Shown one piece after another: positions 39,700-49,500 of a stretch of 64,000 bases of DNA. How positions within the stretch are numbered: the stretch's first letter is position 1; each line of letters begins with the position of its first letter. The stretch is from Pseudooceanicola marinus (GTDB lineage: Bacteria; Pseudomonadota; Alphaproteobacteria; Rhodobacterales; Rhodobacteraceae), in assembly GCF_002786295.1 (NCBI RefSeq), contig NZ_PGTC01000016.1, positions 2,501-66,500 on the forward strand, read 5' to 3'. Position numbers and translations under genes: made by a program. A model generated the notes under the pieces. That model made no database searches. It was not told the origin of the DNA and saw only the letters and a list, made by a program, of their open reading frames with translations.

Positions 39700-41073
39700 A
39701 TGCAGATCGTGGAGGAGCGACGGGAGGCGGGCGAGGGCACGCTGACGGATCATCTGCGCGCCGCGCGGGTGCTGGTCGTCGACGACGAACCGGGTATGCG
39801 CAATTTCCTGGTCAAGGTGCTGACCCCCTATTGCCGGGAGGTGGCCGAGGCCGCCGATGCGGCCCAGGCCGGCGCCTGCCTGGCGGAGCGGCATTTCGAC
39901 ATCATGATTCTCGACAACATGATGCCCGGCCAGACCGGCATCGACTGGCTGGCCGAACAGCGCGAACGCGGCGGGTTCACCGACACGATCATGGTCACCG
40001 CCTATGCCGATCTGGAAACGGCGATCGAGGCGATGCGCGCGGGCGCCTCGGATTTCGTGCTGAAACCCTTCCGGTCCAACCAGCTGCTGAATGCCGTGCG
40101 GCGCTGCATGCAGATGGCGGCCCTGCGGCGGGAAAACACCCTGCTGCGCCGCGAGCTGGAGAACACCGACCTGGGGCGTCGGCGGCGGCATGAGCTGGTT
40201 GGCACCTCCCGCGCGCTGGAGGAGGTGCGTGCCTCCCTCGACCGGCTGAAGGATATCGACACGCCGGTGCTGATCACCGGCGCCTCGGGCACCGGCAAGG
40301 AGGTGGCGGCGCGGCACCTGCATCACATCTCCGCCCGCGCCAGCCGGCCCTTCGTGCCGATCTCCTGCGGGGCGATTCCGGCCGAGATGATCGAGATGGA
40401 ACTCTTCGGCCATGCCCCCGGCGCCTTTCCCGGCGCCGGAGAGGGGCGCGAGGGGCTTCTGGCCTCCGCGCAGGGGGGCACGGTGTTCCTGGATGAGGTC
40501 GCCGGGCTGGGGCCCGCGGCGCAGACCGCGCTGCTGCGGGTGCTGGAGGACGGGATGATCCGCCCCGTGGGCACGGAACGCGACACGCAACTGGACCTGC
40601 GGTTCGTGCTGGCCACCTCGAAGGACCTGGCCCGCGAGGTGGCCGAGGGACGTTTCCGCGAGGATCTGCTGTTCCGAATCAACGTGCTGGAGCTGCGCAT
40701 GCCGCCCCTGTCGCGGCGCGAAACCGACGTGATCGAGCTGGCGGAGCTGTTCCTGGAGGAACTGGGCGCACGCCTGCGCCTGGCGCCGCTGACCATCGAC
40801 AGCGCCACCCGTGCCGCCATGCTTCGACACGACTGGCCCGGCAACATCCGCGAGCTGCGCAACTTCATCGAACGCTCGCTGATCTTCGGGCGCTTCCCGC
40901 TGGAAACCCTGGCGCCCGCGCGCGGCGAGGAGATCGCGCCGCTGGACGAGGTGGAGCGGCGACAGATCCTGACCGCGCTGGAGGCCGTGGGCGGCAACCG
41001 GACCGAGGCGGCCCGGCGCCTGGGCGTCTCGCGCAAGACCATCGACCGCAAATGCGCGGCCTGGGGCCTCTGA
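39700..41073 (+). CDS. NtrC-family response regulator with altered GAFTGA loop
   Basis: 457 residues: a receiver domain (acid pair D28/D29, phosphoacceptor D72 in ILDNMMPG, K122), an AAA+ domain (Walker A GASGTGKE at 194-201, Walker B VFLDEV near 265, Arg finger region FREDLLFRINVL) and a Fis-type HTH (GNRTEAARRLGVSRKTIDRK). The sigma-54 contact loop, normally GAFTGA, reads GAFPGA (241-246). Loss of this Thr usually abolishes sigma-54 activation, so the protein may act on sigma-70 promoters as HupR and NtrC of Rhodobacter capsulatus do. It is followed 3 bases later by its probable kinase. Confidence 0.93.
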   Translation: MQIVEERREAGEGTLTDHLRAARVLVVDDEPGMRNFLVKVLTPYCREVAEAADAAQAGACLAERHFDIMILDNMMPGQTGIDWLAEQRERGGFTDTIMVTAYADLETAIEAMRAGASDFVLKPFRSNQLLNAVRRCMQMAALRRENTLLRRELENTDLGRRRRHELVGTSRALEEVRASLDRLKDIDTPVLITGASGTGKEVAARHLHHISARASRPFVPISCGAIPAEMIEMELFGHAPGAFPGAGEGREGLLASAQGGTVFLDEVAGLGPAAQTALLRVLEDGMIRPVGTERDTQLDLRFVLATSKDLAREVAEGRFREDLLFRINVLELRMPPLSRRETDVIELAELFLEELGARLRLAPLTIDSATRAAMLRHDWPGNIRELRNFIERSLIFGRFPLETLAPARGEEIAPLDEVERRQILTALEAVGGNRTEAARRLGVSRKTIDRKCAAWGL

Positions 41074-41076
41074 ACC

Positions 41077-43035
41077 GTGGTCGTGGGGATCCGCCGTTCG
41101 GTGCGGATGCGCCTGCTGGTGATCGCGTTGCTGCCCATGCTGGTGCTGCTGCCGATGATGCTGGGCTCCACCATGCTGCGCTGGTCGGGCAAGATCGACG
41201 ATATCCTGATCACCAAGGTCAACGGTGACCTGACCATCGCCGATCAGTACCTGGGGCGCCTGCTGGAAAACTCCGGCGAGCGGCTGGAGGCGCTGGCGGG
41301 CTCCGTGGCCTTCGACGCGGTGCTGGACGCGCCGGAGGCCCGCGCCGCCCTGCTGGCGGAGGCGCGGGCGGCGCAGGATCTGGATTTCCTCTACCTCAGC
41401 ACGGGTGACACCGACGGCGACTGGCCCGTGGTCCGGCAGGCCCTGCAGGGGCGGGCGCAAAGCGCCGTCGACATCATGACCGCCGAGGCGCTGGAAGCGC
41501 GCGCGCCCGGCCTGGCCGAGCGTGCCGCGATCCGACTGGTGCCGACCCGCGCCGCCCGGCCGACGCAGCAGGAGGTCGAGACGCGCGGCATGGTCATCCA
41601 TTCCGCCGCCCCGGTTGCCCTGCCCGACGGGCGCGCCGCCGCCCTGGTGGGTGGGCGGCTGCTGAACCGCAACCTCGGATTCATCGACACGATCAACGCG
41701 CTGGTCTACCGCGAGCAGAGCCTGCCGGAGGGCAGCCAGGGCACCGCCACGCTGTTCCTCGACGACGTGCGCATTTCGACCAATGTGCGGCTGTTCGAGA
41801 ACGTGCGCGCCCTGGGCACCCGGGTTTCGGCAGCGGTGCGGGACCGGGTGCTGGCCGAAGGGCAGACCTGGCTCGACCGGGCTTTCGTCGTCAACGACTG
41901 GTACATTTCGGCCTATGAACCCATCGTCGACAGCCGCGGCGAGCGGGTGGGGATGCTCTACGTGGGTTTCCTGGAGACCCCGTTTCGCCAGGCGAAACTG
42001 ACCTCGGCGCTGACCGTCGTCGCGCTGTTCCTGCTGATCGCCGCGCTGTCGGTGCCGATCTTCCTCAGCTGGGCCGGGCGCATCTTCCGGCCGCTGGAGC
42101 GGATGACGCGCACCATTGCCCGGGTGGAGGCGGGGGACCTGTCGGCGCGCAACGGTCCGGCGGGCGACAGTGGCGAGATTGCCCAGGTGGCGGGCCATCT
42201 GGATGATCTGCTGGACCAGGTGCAGGAACGCGACCGCCAGCTGCGTGACTGGGGTGAGAGCCTGGAGCAGAAGGTCGAGGCCCGCACCGCCGACCTGCGC
42301 CGCGCCAAGGCGGAGCTGGAAAAGACCACCGAACGCCTGATCATGTCGGAAAAGCTGGCCGCCGTGGGGGAGATCACCGCCTCCGTTGCCCATGAGATCA
42401 ACAATCCCATCGCCGTCATCCAGGGCAACCTGGAAGTCGCCCGCACCCTGCTGGAAGACGAGGCCGCGCGGGTGGAGACCGAGTTTCGCCTGATCGACGA
42501 TCAGGTCTACCGCATCGGCGCCATCGTCTCGAAACTGCTGCAGTTCGCCCGGCCGGAGGAATATTCCGGCGCCGCCAACGTGATTTCCCCGGCGGAGGTG
42601 GTGCGCGATTGCCTGGTGCTGACCCGGCGCCAGTGCGAGGCGGCGCGGGTGACGGTAGAGACGGAGCTAGTGACCGAGGCGCGGGTTCTGATGGCGCGGA
42701 CGGAGCTGCAGCAGGTGGTGGTGAACCTGGTGCTGAATGCCGTCCACGCCATGCCGCAGGGCGGTGTGCTGCGCCTGTCCGTGCGAGAGGACAGGGAGGA
42801 GGGGCAGGCGGGCCTCGTCCTGCTGGTGGAGGACACTGGCACCGGCATCCCTCCGGAGATCCTGACGCGGATCTTCGATCCGTTCTTCACCACCAAGAGG
42901 GCCGAGGGCACGGGGCTTGGCCTGTCGATCTGCCAGACCCTGGTGAGTCGCGCGGGTGGTCGGATCACCGCGCGATCGACCCCGGGGCAGGGCAGTGCCT
43001 TCCGGATTTTCCTGCCGCGCGCCGAAAGCACCTGA
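41077..43035 (+). CDS. Membrane sensor histidine kinase with periplasmic Cache-like domain
   Basis: 652 residues: membrane helix 1 (about 12-33), a 270-residue periplasmic Cache-like sensor, membrane helix 2 (about 308-331), HAMP (about 332-385), a coiled coil, HisKA with H439 in SVAHEINNPIAV, and HATPase boxes NLVLNAVHAM, VEDTGTGIP and GTGLGLSI. The layout resembles DctB-type kinases for carboxylates. Start is GTG at 41077; an ATG at 41107 is an alternative. It forms a pair with the preceding regulator. An OFA-family transporter gene follows, so the ligand may be an organic acid such as oxalate or formate (inference). Confidence 0.93.
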   Translation: MVVGIRRSVRMRLLVIALLPMLVLLPMMLGSTMLRWSGKIDDILITKVNGDLTIADQYLGRLLENSGERLEALAGSVAFDAVLDAPEARAALLAEARAAQDLDFLYLSTGDTDGDWPVVRQALQGRAQSAVDIMTAEALEARAPGLAERAAIRLVPTRAARPTQQEVETRGMVIHSAAPVALPDGRAAALVGGRLLNRNLGFIDTINALVYREQSLPEGSQGTATLFLDDVRISTNVRLFENVRALGTRVSAAVRDRVLAEGQTWLDRAFVVNDWYISAYEPIVDSRGERVGMLYVGFLETPFRQAKLTSALTVVALFLLIAALSVPIFLSWAGRIFRPLERMTRTIARVEAGDLSARNGPAGDSGEIAQVAGHLDDLLDQVQERDRQLRDWGESLEQKVEARTADLRRAKAELEKTTERLIMSEKLAAVGEITASVAHEINNPIAVIQGNLEVARTLLEDEAARVETEFRLIDDQVYRIGAIVSKLLQFARPEEYSGAANVISPAEVVRDCLVLTRRQCEAARVTVETELVTEARVLMARTELQQVVVNLVLNAVHAMPQGGVLRLSVREDREEGQAGLVLLVEDTGTGIPPEILTRIFDPFFTTKRAEGTGLGLSICQTLVSRAGGRITARSTPGQGSAFRIFLPRAEST

Positions 43036-43056
43036 TCGGGACAGAATGTCCCGATC
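43034..43056. promoter_or_regulatory. Operator palindrome 1 (perfect)
   Basis: GATCGGGACA and TGTCCCGATC form perfect 10-base arms around GAA, overlapping the kinase stop codon. First of three sites in a 42-bp register upstream of the OFA gene. No T-run follows, so it is not a terminator. Confidence 0.7.
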
Positions 43057-43077
43057 ATCGCGGGCGTGGTGAGCGTG

Positions 43078-43097
43078 ATCGGACAGAATGTCCCGTT
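43078..43097. promoter_or_regulatory. Operator palindrome 2
   Basis: CGGGACA/TGTCCCG core with one mismatch (CGGACA-GAA-TGTCCCG at 43080-43095). Its centre at 43087 is exactly 42 bp from that of palindrome 1 (43045). Confidence 0.7.
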
Positions 43098-43121
43098 CTG
43101 CTTTCGATACCCGCTCGCCCA

Positions 43122-43137
43122 GCGTCAATGTGTCCGA
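43122..43137. promoter_or_regulatory. Operator palindrome 3 (degenerate)
   Basis: GCGTCA-ATG-TGTCCG retains the right half-site TGTCC and four of six left positions. Its TGTCC begins exactly 42 bp after that of site 2 and 84 bp after that of site 1, which argues against chance. Confidence 0.5.
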
Positions 43138-43177
43138 TTTTATGCAGTCAAGTCATTGATCTATTTGGTTATTCCGT

Positions 43178-43207
43178 TTGACTGTTCAAGTGAATTTCCG
43201 CCAAAAT
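43178..43207 (+). promoter_or_regulatory. Candidate sigma-70 promoter for the OFA gene
   Basis: TTGACT at 43178-43183 and CAAAAT at 43202-43207, 18 bases apart, in a local AT-rich stretch about 40 bases after site 3. No GG-N10-GC sigma-54 element was found between the kinase and OFA genes. Weak match; offered as the best candidate only. Confidence 0.3.
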
Positions 43208-43334
43208 CATCCCGAGGCCGCCGCTCAGGTGGCCCGCGCCGACTGTCCCGCCGGAGGAGGGGGGCCACGGGCGTGACGCATCAGGCCCGCCCCCTGGGGG
43301 CCGGACCGGACACGAAAGAACGGGAGGAGAAATC

Positions 43335-45059
43335 ATGTCCAACGCGCGCGCGGGCAGCGCCTTGGGGTTCCTGTACAAGGACCACATCGTTGCCGAACCG
43401 GGATATAACCGCTGGCGGGTGCCCCCCGCCTCCATCGCCATCCATCTGTGCATCGGATCTGTCTATGCCTGGTCGGTGTTCAACCCGGCGCTGACCCGTC
43501 AGCTGGGCGTCGTGGCCCCGGCGGCGGATGACTGGAGCCTGGGGTCCGTCGTCTGGATCTTCTCCGTCGCCATCGTTTTCCTCGGCCTCGCGGCGGCTTT
43601 CGCCGGCAAGTGGCTGGAAGACGTGGGCCCGCGCATGGTCGGTGTCGTGGCGGCCTTCCTCTGGGGCGGCGGCTTCCTGATCGGGTCGGTCGGCATTGCC
43701 TCGCATCAGCTGTGGCTGATCTACCTCGGCTACGGGGTGCTGGGGGGCTGTGGCCTCGGCCTGGGCTATGTCTCGCCCGTGTCGACGCTGATCCGCTGGT
43801 TCCCGGACCGGCGCGGCATGGCGACGGGCATGGCCATCATGGGCTTCGGCGGCGGCGCGATGATCGCGGCCCCGGTGAAGGGCTGGCTGCTGGCGAAATT
43901 CGCCACCCTGCCCGAGTACGTAGGCGCGCAGGATGCCATCGCGACGGTCACCGAAAACGGCCGCCTGTTTGCGGAGACCGCCTCGGGCAAGATCGAAGTC
44001 GTCCTGGCCAACGCGGCCCAGGTGGCCGAGATGGGCGGCGCGGCGGGCTACTACGCCGTGGGCACCGGCGACACCGGCGCCTCGCAGACCTTCCTGACGC
44101 TGGGCGTGGTCTATTTCGTCGTCATGATGATCGCGGCCTTCCAGTACCGCGTGCCGGCGGCCAACTGGAAACCCGAGGGCTTTACCCCGAAACCCGTCGC
44201 CTCGGGCATGGTCAGCCAGAACCACGTGCATATCGACCAGGCGCTGAAGACGCCGCAGTTCTGGCAGCTGTGGCTGATGCTGTGTTTGAACGTGACCGCC
44301 GGGATCGGCGTGATCGGCGTGGCCAAGACCATGATGTCGGAGATTTTCGGCACCGTGATGCCGCTGGTGGTGACCGCCGGCTTCGCCTCGACCTACGTGC
44401 TGATGATCTCGGTCTTCAACATGGTGGGCCGGTTCTTCTGGGCCTCGACCTCGGACTACATCGGGCGCAAGGCGACCTATATGTGCTTCTTCGTGCTGGG
44501 CACGGTGCTGTACCTGTCGATCCCCTACTTCGCCTCTGCCGTGGCGACCAACCCGGCGCTGATCTACCTGATCGGCTTCTACGCGGCGACGATGATCATC
44601 TTCTCGATGTACGGCGGCGGGTTCGCCACGATCCCGGCCTACCTGGCGGATATGTTCGGCACCATGCATGTGGGCGGCATCCACGGCCGTCTGCTGACCG
44701 CCTGGTCCACCGCTGGTGTGCTGGGGCCGCTGGCCATCACCTCGCTGCGGCAGATGTCGGTGACCAGCGCCATCCAGGAGCTGGCGGGCAAGGTCGATCC
44801 GGATGCCTTCGCCCAGGCCTTCGGCGCGCCTCTGGCGCAGCTGGATCAGCTGGTGGCGGCCAAGACCGTGACCATCGCACGGCTGATGGAGATCGCACCG
44901 GCGGGCACCGTCGATCCCACTCCCAGCCTCTACAACACGACCATGTACTGCATGGCCGCGCTGCTGGTGGTTGCCTTCTTCGCCAACCTCTTCATGCGTC
45001 CGGTGAAGGAACATCATCACCATGACGAGCCGGGGCTGGAGCCGGTGCCGGGCGAATGA
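43335..45059 (+). CDS. OFA family MFS transporter (oxalate/formate antiporter-like)
   Basis: 574 residues with about 12-13 membrane helices. The N-terminus NRWRVPPASIAIHLCIGSVYAWSVFNPAL is the OFA hallmark, and the GYVSPVSTLIRWFPDRRGMATG motif follows. The protein is longer than the usual 400-430 residues because of a hydrophilic loop (about 190-290) and a His/Glu-rich tail (EHHHHDE). GGGAGGAG precedes the ATG. It probably carries a small carboxylate and is likely controlled by the two-component system encoded just upstream through the palindromic array. Confidence 0.92.
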   Translation: MSNARAGSALGFLYKDHIVAEPGYNRWRVPPASIAIHLCIGSVYAWSVFNPALTRQLGVVAPAADDWSLGSVVWIFSVAIVFLGLAAAFAGKWLEDVGPRMVGVVAAFLWGGGFLIGSVGIASHQLWLIYLGYGVLGGCGLGLGYVSPVSTLIRWFPDRRGMATGMAIMGFGGGAMIAAPVKGWLLAKFATLPEYVGAQDAIATVTENGRLFAETASGKIEVVLANAAQVAEMGGAAGYYAVGTGDTGASQTFLTLGVVYFVVMMIAAFQYRVPAANWKPEGFTPKPVASGMVSQNHVHIDQALKTPQFWQLWLMLCLNVTAGIGVIGVAKTMMSEIFGTVMPLVVTAGFASTYVLMISVFNMVGRFFWASTSDYIGRKATYMCFFVLGTVLYLSIPYFASAVATNPALIYLIGFYAATMIIFSMYGGGFATIPAYLADMFGTMHVGGIHGRLLTAWSTAGVLGPLAITSLRQMSVTSAIQELAGKVDPDAFAQAFGAPLAQLDQLVAAKTVTIARLMEIAPAGTVDPTPSLYNTTMYCMAALLVVAFFANLFMRPVKEHHHHDEPGLEPVPGE

Positions 45060-45070
45060 TCTCCTGTGCG

Positions 45071-45132
45071 GGTCACGCGGCAGCGTGACCGGCGGTGAAA
45101 GGAAGGGGGGCGTCCTGCGGGGCGCCCCTTTG
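45071..45132 (+). terminator. Tandem hairpins after the OFA gene
   Basis: The first hairpin has perfect arms GGTCACGC (45071-45078) and GCGTGACC (45083-45090). The second pairs AAGGGG with CCCCTT (about 45103-45131) and ends in a short T run. Together they probably terminate the OFA transcript. Confidence 0.6.
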
Positions 45133-45330
45133 CCGTTGAGGCCGGGCCGACGATGGGCCCACGCGCCTGCGGCCTGAGGCGTGATCGGGCGAAACCTGCC
45201 TATTCACGAAAATATTTCGTCTGCGGGGCAGCATCGGCGCGACGGAAAGGTCATTCTGCCGCGTAACACTCGTCACACGTATCCTCCTCCGGTGGTTCCG
45301 CCGGGACGCAATTCGAAGTTCGGAGACCTC

Positions 45331-46569
45331 ATGCCCCGCCCCGCTTCCGGCACGTCCGCCGCCCCGATCCATTGCCCCCAGGGCGTCCGGCCGGTCCGGC
45401 GCCTGGGGGCCACGCTCCTCTCTCTTGGTCTGCTGCTGCACGCCGTGCCCGCCTGGGCGCAGTTCGGCGGCGGCGGTCCGACCGAGGTGGGGGTGGTCGC
45501 GCTGGAGATGGGCGCCGCCCCCTACCAGGTGGTCCTGCCGGGGCGCGCCGTGGCCCATGACCAGACCGAGATCCGCCCCCGCGTCGAGGGCCTGGTGGAG
45601 GAGATCCCCTATCGTGCCGGCACCCGGGTCGAGGCCGGCGCGCTGCTGTTCCGGCTGGAAACCGACACCTATGACGTCGCCCTGGCCGCGGCGGAGGCGC
45701 AGCTGGCCAGCGCCCAGGCGACCGAGACCGCGGCCCAGGCCCAGGTCGACCGCTACGAGCGGCTGGAGGGCGTGGGATCAACCCAGTCCGACCTGGATCA
45801 GGCGCGGGCGGAACTGGCCTCGGCCCGGGCCTCGGTGAAGGCGGCGGAATCGAGTCTGAAATCCGCCCGGCTGAACCTGGAACGCACCGAGATCCGCAGC
45901 CCGATTGCCGGCATCGTCGACCTGGCGCAGGTGTCCGAAGGGGCACTGGTCACGGCCAACCAGTCCCAGGCGCTGACCACGGTCACCACCATCGACCCGA
46001 TCTACGTCGATGTGCAGGAAAGCTCTGCCCGGATGCTGCGGGTGCGCAAGCGGCTGGAGGAGGGCTCCCTGACGCGGACGGATGACCTGGACATCGGGCT
46101 GGTCCTGGAAACCGGCGACACCTACGAGGGCCAGGGCCGCATGGTCAGCCCCCGCAGCGAGGTCTCGACCACCACCGGCACCGTCGATTTCCGCATCGAG
46201 TTCGACAACCCCGAACGGGTGATCCTGCCCGGTCAGTTCCTGCGCGTGACGATCACCCTTGGGGAAACCCAGGCCATCCTGGTGCCACAGCGCGCCACAT
46301 CGCGCGGCTCGGACGGGTCGCTGACCGCCTTCGTGGCCGAGGGCGACACGGCGCGACGGGTCACCCTGACCGCGCAGGGCACCTGGCAGAACGCCTGGAT
46401 CGTCACCGAGGGCGTGGCGCAGGGGGACCAGCTGATCGTCGACGGATTGCAGAACCTGCGCGACGGGGCCGCGATCAGCACGGTGCCGGTCACCATCAAT
46501 GCCGCCGGCCTGGTCGAGGACCAGGCGGCGGCCGACGGGGACGCGGACGTCGCGGCGGCGGGCGAGTAA
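45331..46569 (+). CDS. RND efflux membrane fusion (adaptor) protein
   Basis: 412 residues of the AcrA/MexA family: a signal peptide with cleavage near residue 43 (VPAWA), a barrel-sandwich hybrid (lipoyl) domain split by a coiled-coil hairpin (about 115-170, rich in Ala/Gln/Glu), then beta-barrel and membrane-proximal domains. The typical RSPIAGIVDLAQVSEGALV segment is present. No lipobox Cys follows the signal, so it is not a lipoprotein. It links the inner-membrane pump encoded 6 bases downstream to an outer-membrane channel not found in this window. Confidence 0.94.
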   Translation: MPRPASGTSAAPIHCPQGVRPVRRLGATLLSLGLLLHAVPAWAQFGGGGPTEVGVVALEMGAAPYQVVLPGRAVAHDQTEIRPRVEGLVEEIPYRAGTRVEAGALLFRLETDTYDVALAAAEAQLASAQATETAAQAQVDRYERLEGVGSTQSDLDQARAELASARASVKAAESSLKSARLNLERTEIRSPIAGIVDLAQVSEGALVTANQSQALTTVTTIDPIYVDVQESSARMLRVRKRLEEGSLTRTDDLDIGLVLETGDTYEGQGRMVSPRSEVSTTTGTVDFRIEFDNPERVILPGQFLRVTITLGETQAILVPQRATSRGSDGSLTAFVAEGDTARRVTLTAQGTWQNAWIVTEGVAQGDQLIVDGLQNLRDGAAISTVPVTINAAGLVEDQAAADGDADVAAAGE

Positions 46570-46575
46570 CCTTCC

Positions 46576-49500
46576 ATGGTCAATTTCTTCATTCACCGCC
46601 CCGTCTTCGCCTGGGTGCTGGCCATCGTCACCATGCTGGCCGGCGCCTTCGCCTTCACCCGTCTTCCCGTCTCTCAATACCCCGAGATCGCGCCGACCAC
46701 CGTGCGTATCTCAGCCAGTTACAACGGCGCCACCGCCGATGCGGTGCAAAACTCCGTCACCACGGTGATCGAGGATGCGATGACCGCGCTCGACGGTCTG
46801 CTCTACATGGAATCCTCCTCGCGCGAGGGGTCGTCCTCCGTCACCCTGACCTTCGACGAAAGCGTCGAGCCGGTGGATGCCCAGAACGAGGTGCAATCGC
46901 GGGTCAGCCAAATCGAAAGCCGACTGCCCGACCGGGTGCAGGACAGCGGCGTGCGCGTCTCGCGATCCTCGTCCTCGATCCTGATGGTGGGCGCGCTGGT
47001 CTCGCTCGACGGGCGCTATTCCACCGTGCAGCTGGGCGACATCCTGGACAACCAGGTGACCGGCCCGGTGCAGCGGACCGAAGGGGTGGGGGGCATCAAC
47101 GCCTTCGGGTCGGGCTATGCCATGCGCATCTGGCTGGACCCGCTGTCGCTGGCCCAGTATCAGCTGACACCGGCCAATGTGACCTCCGCCGTGCAGGCGC
47201 AGAACACCACCGTTTCCGTGGGCTCGCTGGGCGAGTTGCCCACCACCGAGGGCCAGCAGTTCACCGCGACGATCACCGCCCAAAGCCAGCTGACCACGGT
47301 GGAGGAGTTCGAGCAGATCCTGCTGAAGACCGAGGAGGACGGGTCGGCCGTCTTCCTCGGCGACGTGGCACGCGTCGAGATCGGGCAGGAAAGCTATGGC
47401 TCCAACTCGATCTTCAACGGCATCAACGCCTCGGGCTTCGGGGTGAACCTGGCCACGGGGGCCAATGCCATCGACACCGCCGAGGCGGTGCGCGCCACGC
47501 TGGACCGGCTGGAAACGGCCCTGCCCGAGGGGGTGGAGATCCGCTATGCCTACGACACCTCACCCTTTGTCGAGCAGTCGATCGAGAAGGTCTATCACAC
47601 GCTGATCGAGGCGGTGCTGCTGGTGCTGGGCGTCATCCTGATCTTCCTGCAGAAATGGCGCGCCACGCTGATCCCGATCATCGCCGTGCCGGTGGTCCTG
47701 CTGGGCACCTTCATCGTGCTGGCGGCCTTCGGATACACGATCAACACGCTGACGATGTTTGCCATGGTGCTGGCCATCGGCCTGCTGGTCGATGACGCCA
47801 TCGTGGTGGTGGAAAACGTCGAGCGGGTGATGGAGGAAGAGGGGCTGTCGCCCCTGGACGCCACAGTGAAAAGCATGGGCCAGATCACCGGGGCGCTGAT
47901 CGGCATCGCTCTGGTGTTGTCGGCGGTCTTCCTGCCCATGGCCTTCATGGGCGGCTCGACCGGGGTGATCTATCAGCAGTTCTCGATCACCATCATCACC
48001 GCGATGGTGCTGTCGGCGCTGGTGGCGCTGATCCTGTCGCCCGCGCTTTGCGCCACGATGCTGAAGCCATCCCACGGCGAGGGCCCGGGCGTGGCGCGCT
48101 GGTTCAACCGCAACTTCGACCGCATGGTCGGCGGCTATTCCGCCACCGTGTCGCGCGTGCTGAAGGCGCCGCTGCTGGTGCTGGTGGCGATGGTTGCCAT
48201 CCTCGGCGCGGCCTGGTCGCTGTACCAGAAGATCCCCGGATCCTTCCTGCCGGCGGAGGACCAGGGCGTGATGATGATCATCGTGAACCTGACCGAGGGC
48301 TCGACCACCGCGCAGACCCGCGCCGTGGTGGAAGAGGTCGAGGACTGGCTGCTGAACGAGCAGTCGGAGACGGTCGAGTCGACCTTCACCTCGCTGGGCT
48401 TCGCCTTTGGCGGCTCGGGGCAGAACCGCGCCATGCTCTTCGTGAAGCTGCGCGATTTCGCCGAGCGGGAGGAAACGGGCCTCGGCGCCACCGAACTGGT
48501 GGCGGCGGGCAATGCCCGGTTTGCCGGAAACCGCGCCGGGCGGATCTTCTTCATCCAGCCGCCGGCGATCCCGGGGCTGGGCAATACCTCGGGCTTCTCC
48601 ATGTACCTGATCGACCAGGGCGGCAACGGCACGGAGGCGTTGCGCGCCGCGGCAACCACCCTGGAGGACATGGTGAACGAGGACGCCCGGGCGCAGAACC
48701 TGCGGATCCAGGGCAACGATGACGAGGCGGTGCTGCGCATCAACATCGACCAGCAGAAGGCCGAAAGCCTGGGCGTGTCGATCACCTCGGTCAACGCAAT
48801 GCTGTCGACGATCTTCTCCGGCTCGTCGGTCAACGACTTCAACATGAACGGCAACCTGCGGCCCGTCATCGTCCAGGCGGACGCCCAGTACCGGATGCAG
48901 CCCGAGGACATCGAGAAGTGGTATGCGGTCAATGCCAGCGGAGAGGCGGTGCCCTTCTCCGCCTTCATGGAGACCGAGTGGGTCGCGGCCTCGCCTTCGC
49001 TGGCGCGCTACGGCGGCACGCGGGCCATGTCGATCTCCGGCGCGCCGGGGGAGGGCGTCAGCTCCGGCGCGGCGATGGACGCGATGGAGGAGATGGTGGC
49101 GGAGATCCCGGGCGGCTACGGCGTGGCCTGGACCGGCCTCAGCTTCCAGGAACAGCAGTCGGGCAACCAGGCGCCCTTCCTCTACGCCCTGTCGGTGCTG
49201 GTGGTCTTCCTGTCGTTGGCCGCGCTTTACGAAAGCTGGTCGATCCCGTTTTCGGTGATGTTGGCGGTGCCCGTGGGCGTGCTGGGCGCGCTGCTGGCGG
49301 CCTGGGCCACGGGCGGGTCGAATGACGTCTACTTCAAGGTGGGCATCCTGACGACCATCGGGCTTGCGGCGAAGAACGCCATCCTGATCGTCGAGTTCGG
49401 CAAGGACCTGGAGGACCAGGGCCGGAGCCTGATCGAGGCCACGGTGGAGGCCGCCAAGCTGCGCCTGCGCCCGATCCTGATGACGTCCTTTGCCTTCATG

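Noticed and set aside
43034-43056. Perfect palindrome as a terminator of the kinase gene
   Set aside because: No T-run follows, and two more copies occur at a fixed 42-bp spacing, which fits operator sites better.
43036-43334. Sigma-54 promoter upstream of the OFA gene
   Set aside because: Searched for GG-N10-GC; the nearest candidate (around TGGCCCGC near 43230) does not have the -12 GC at the right distance.
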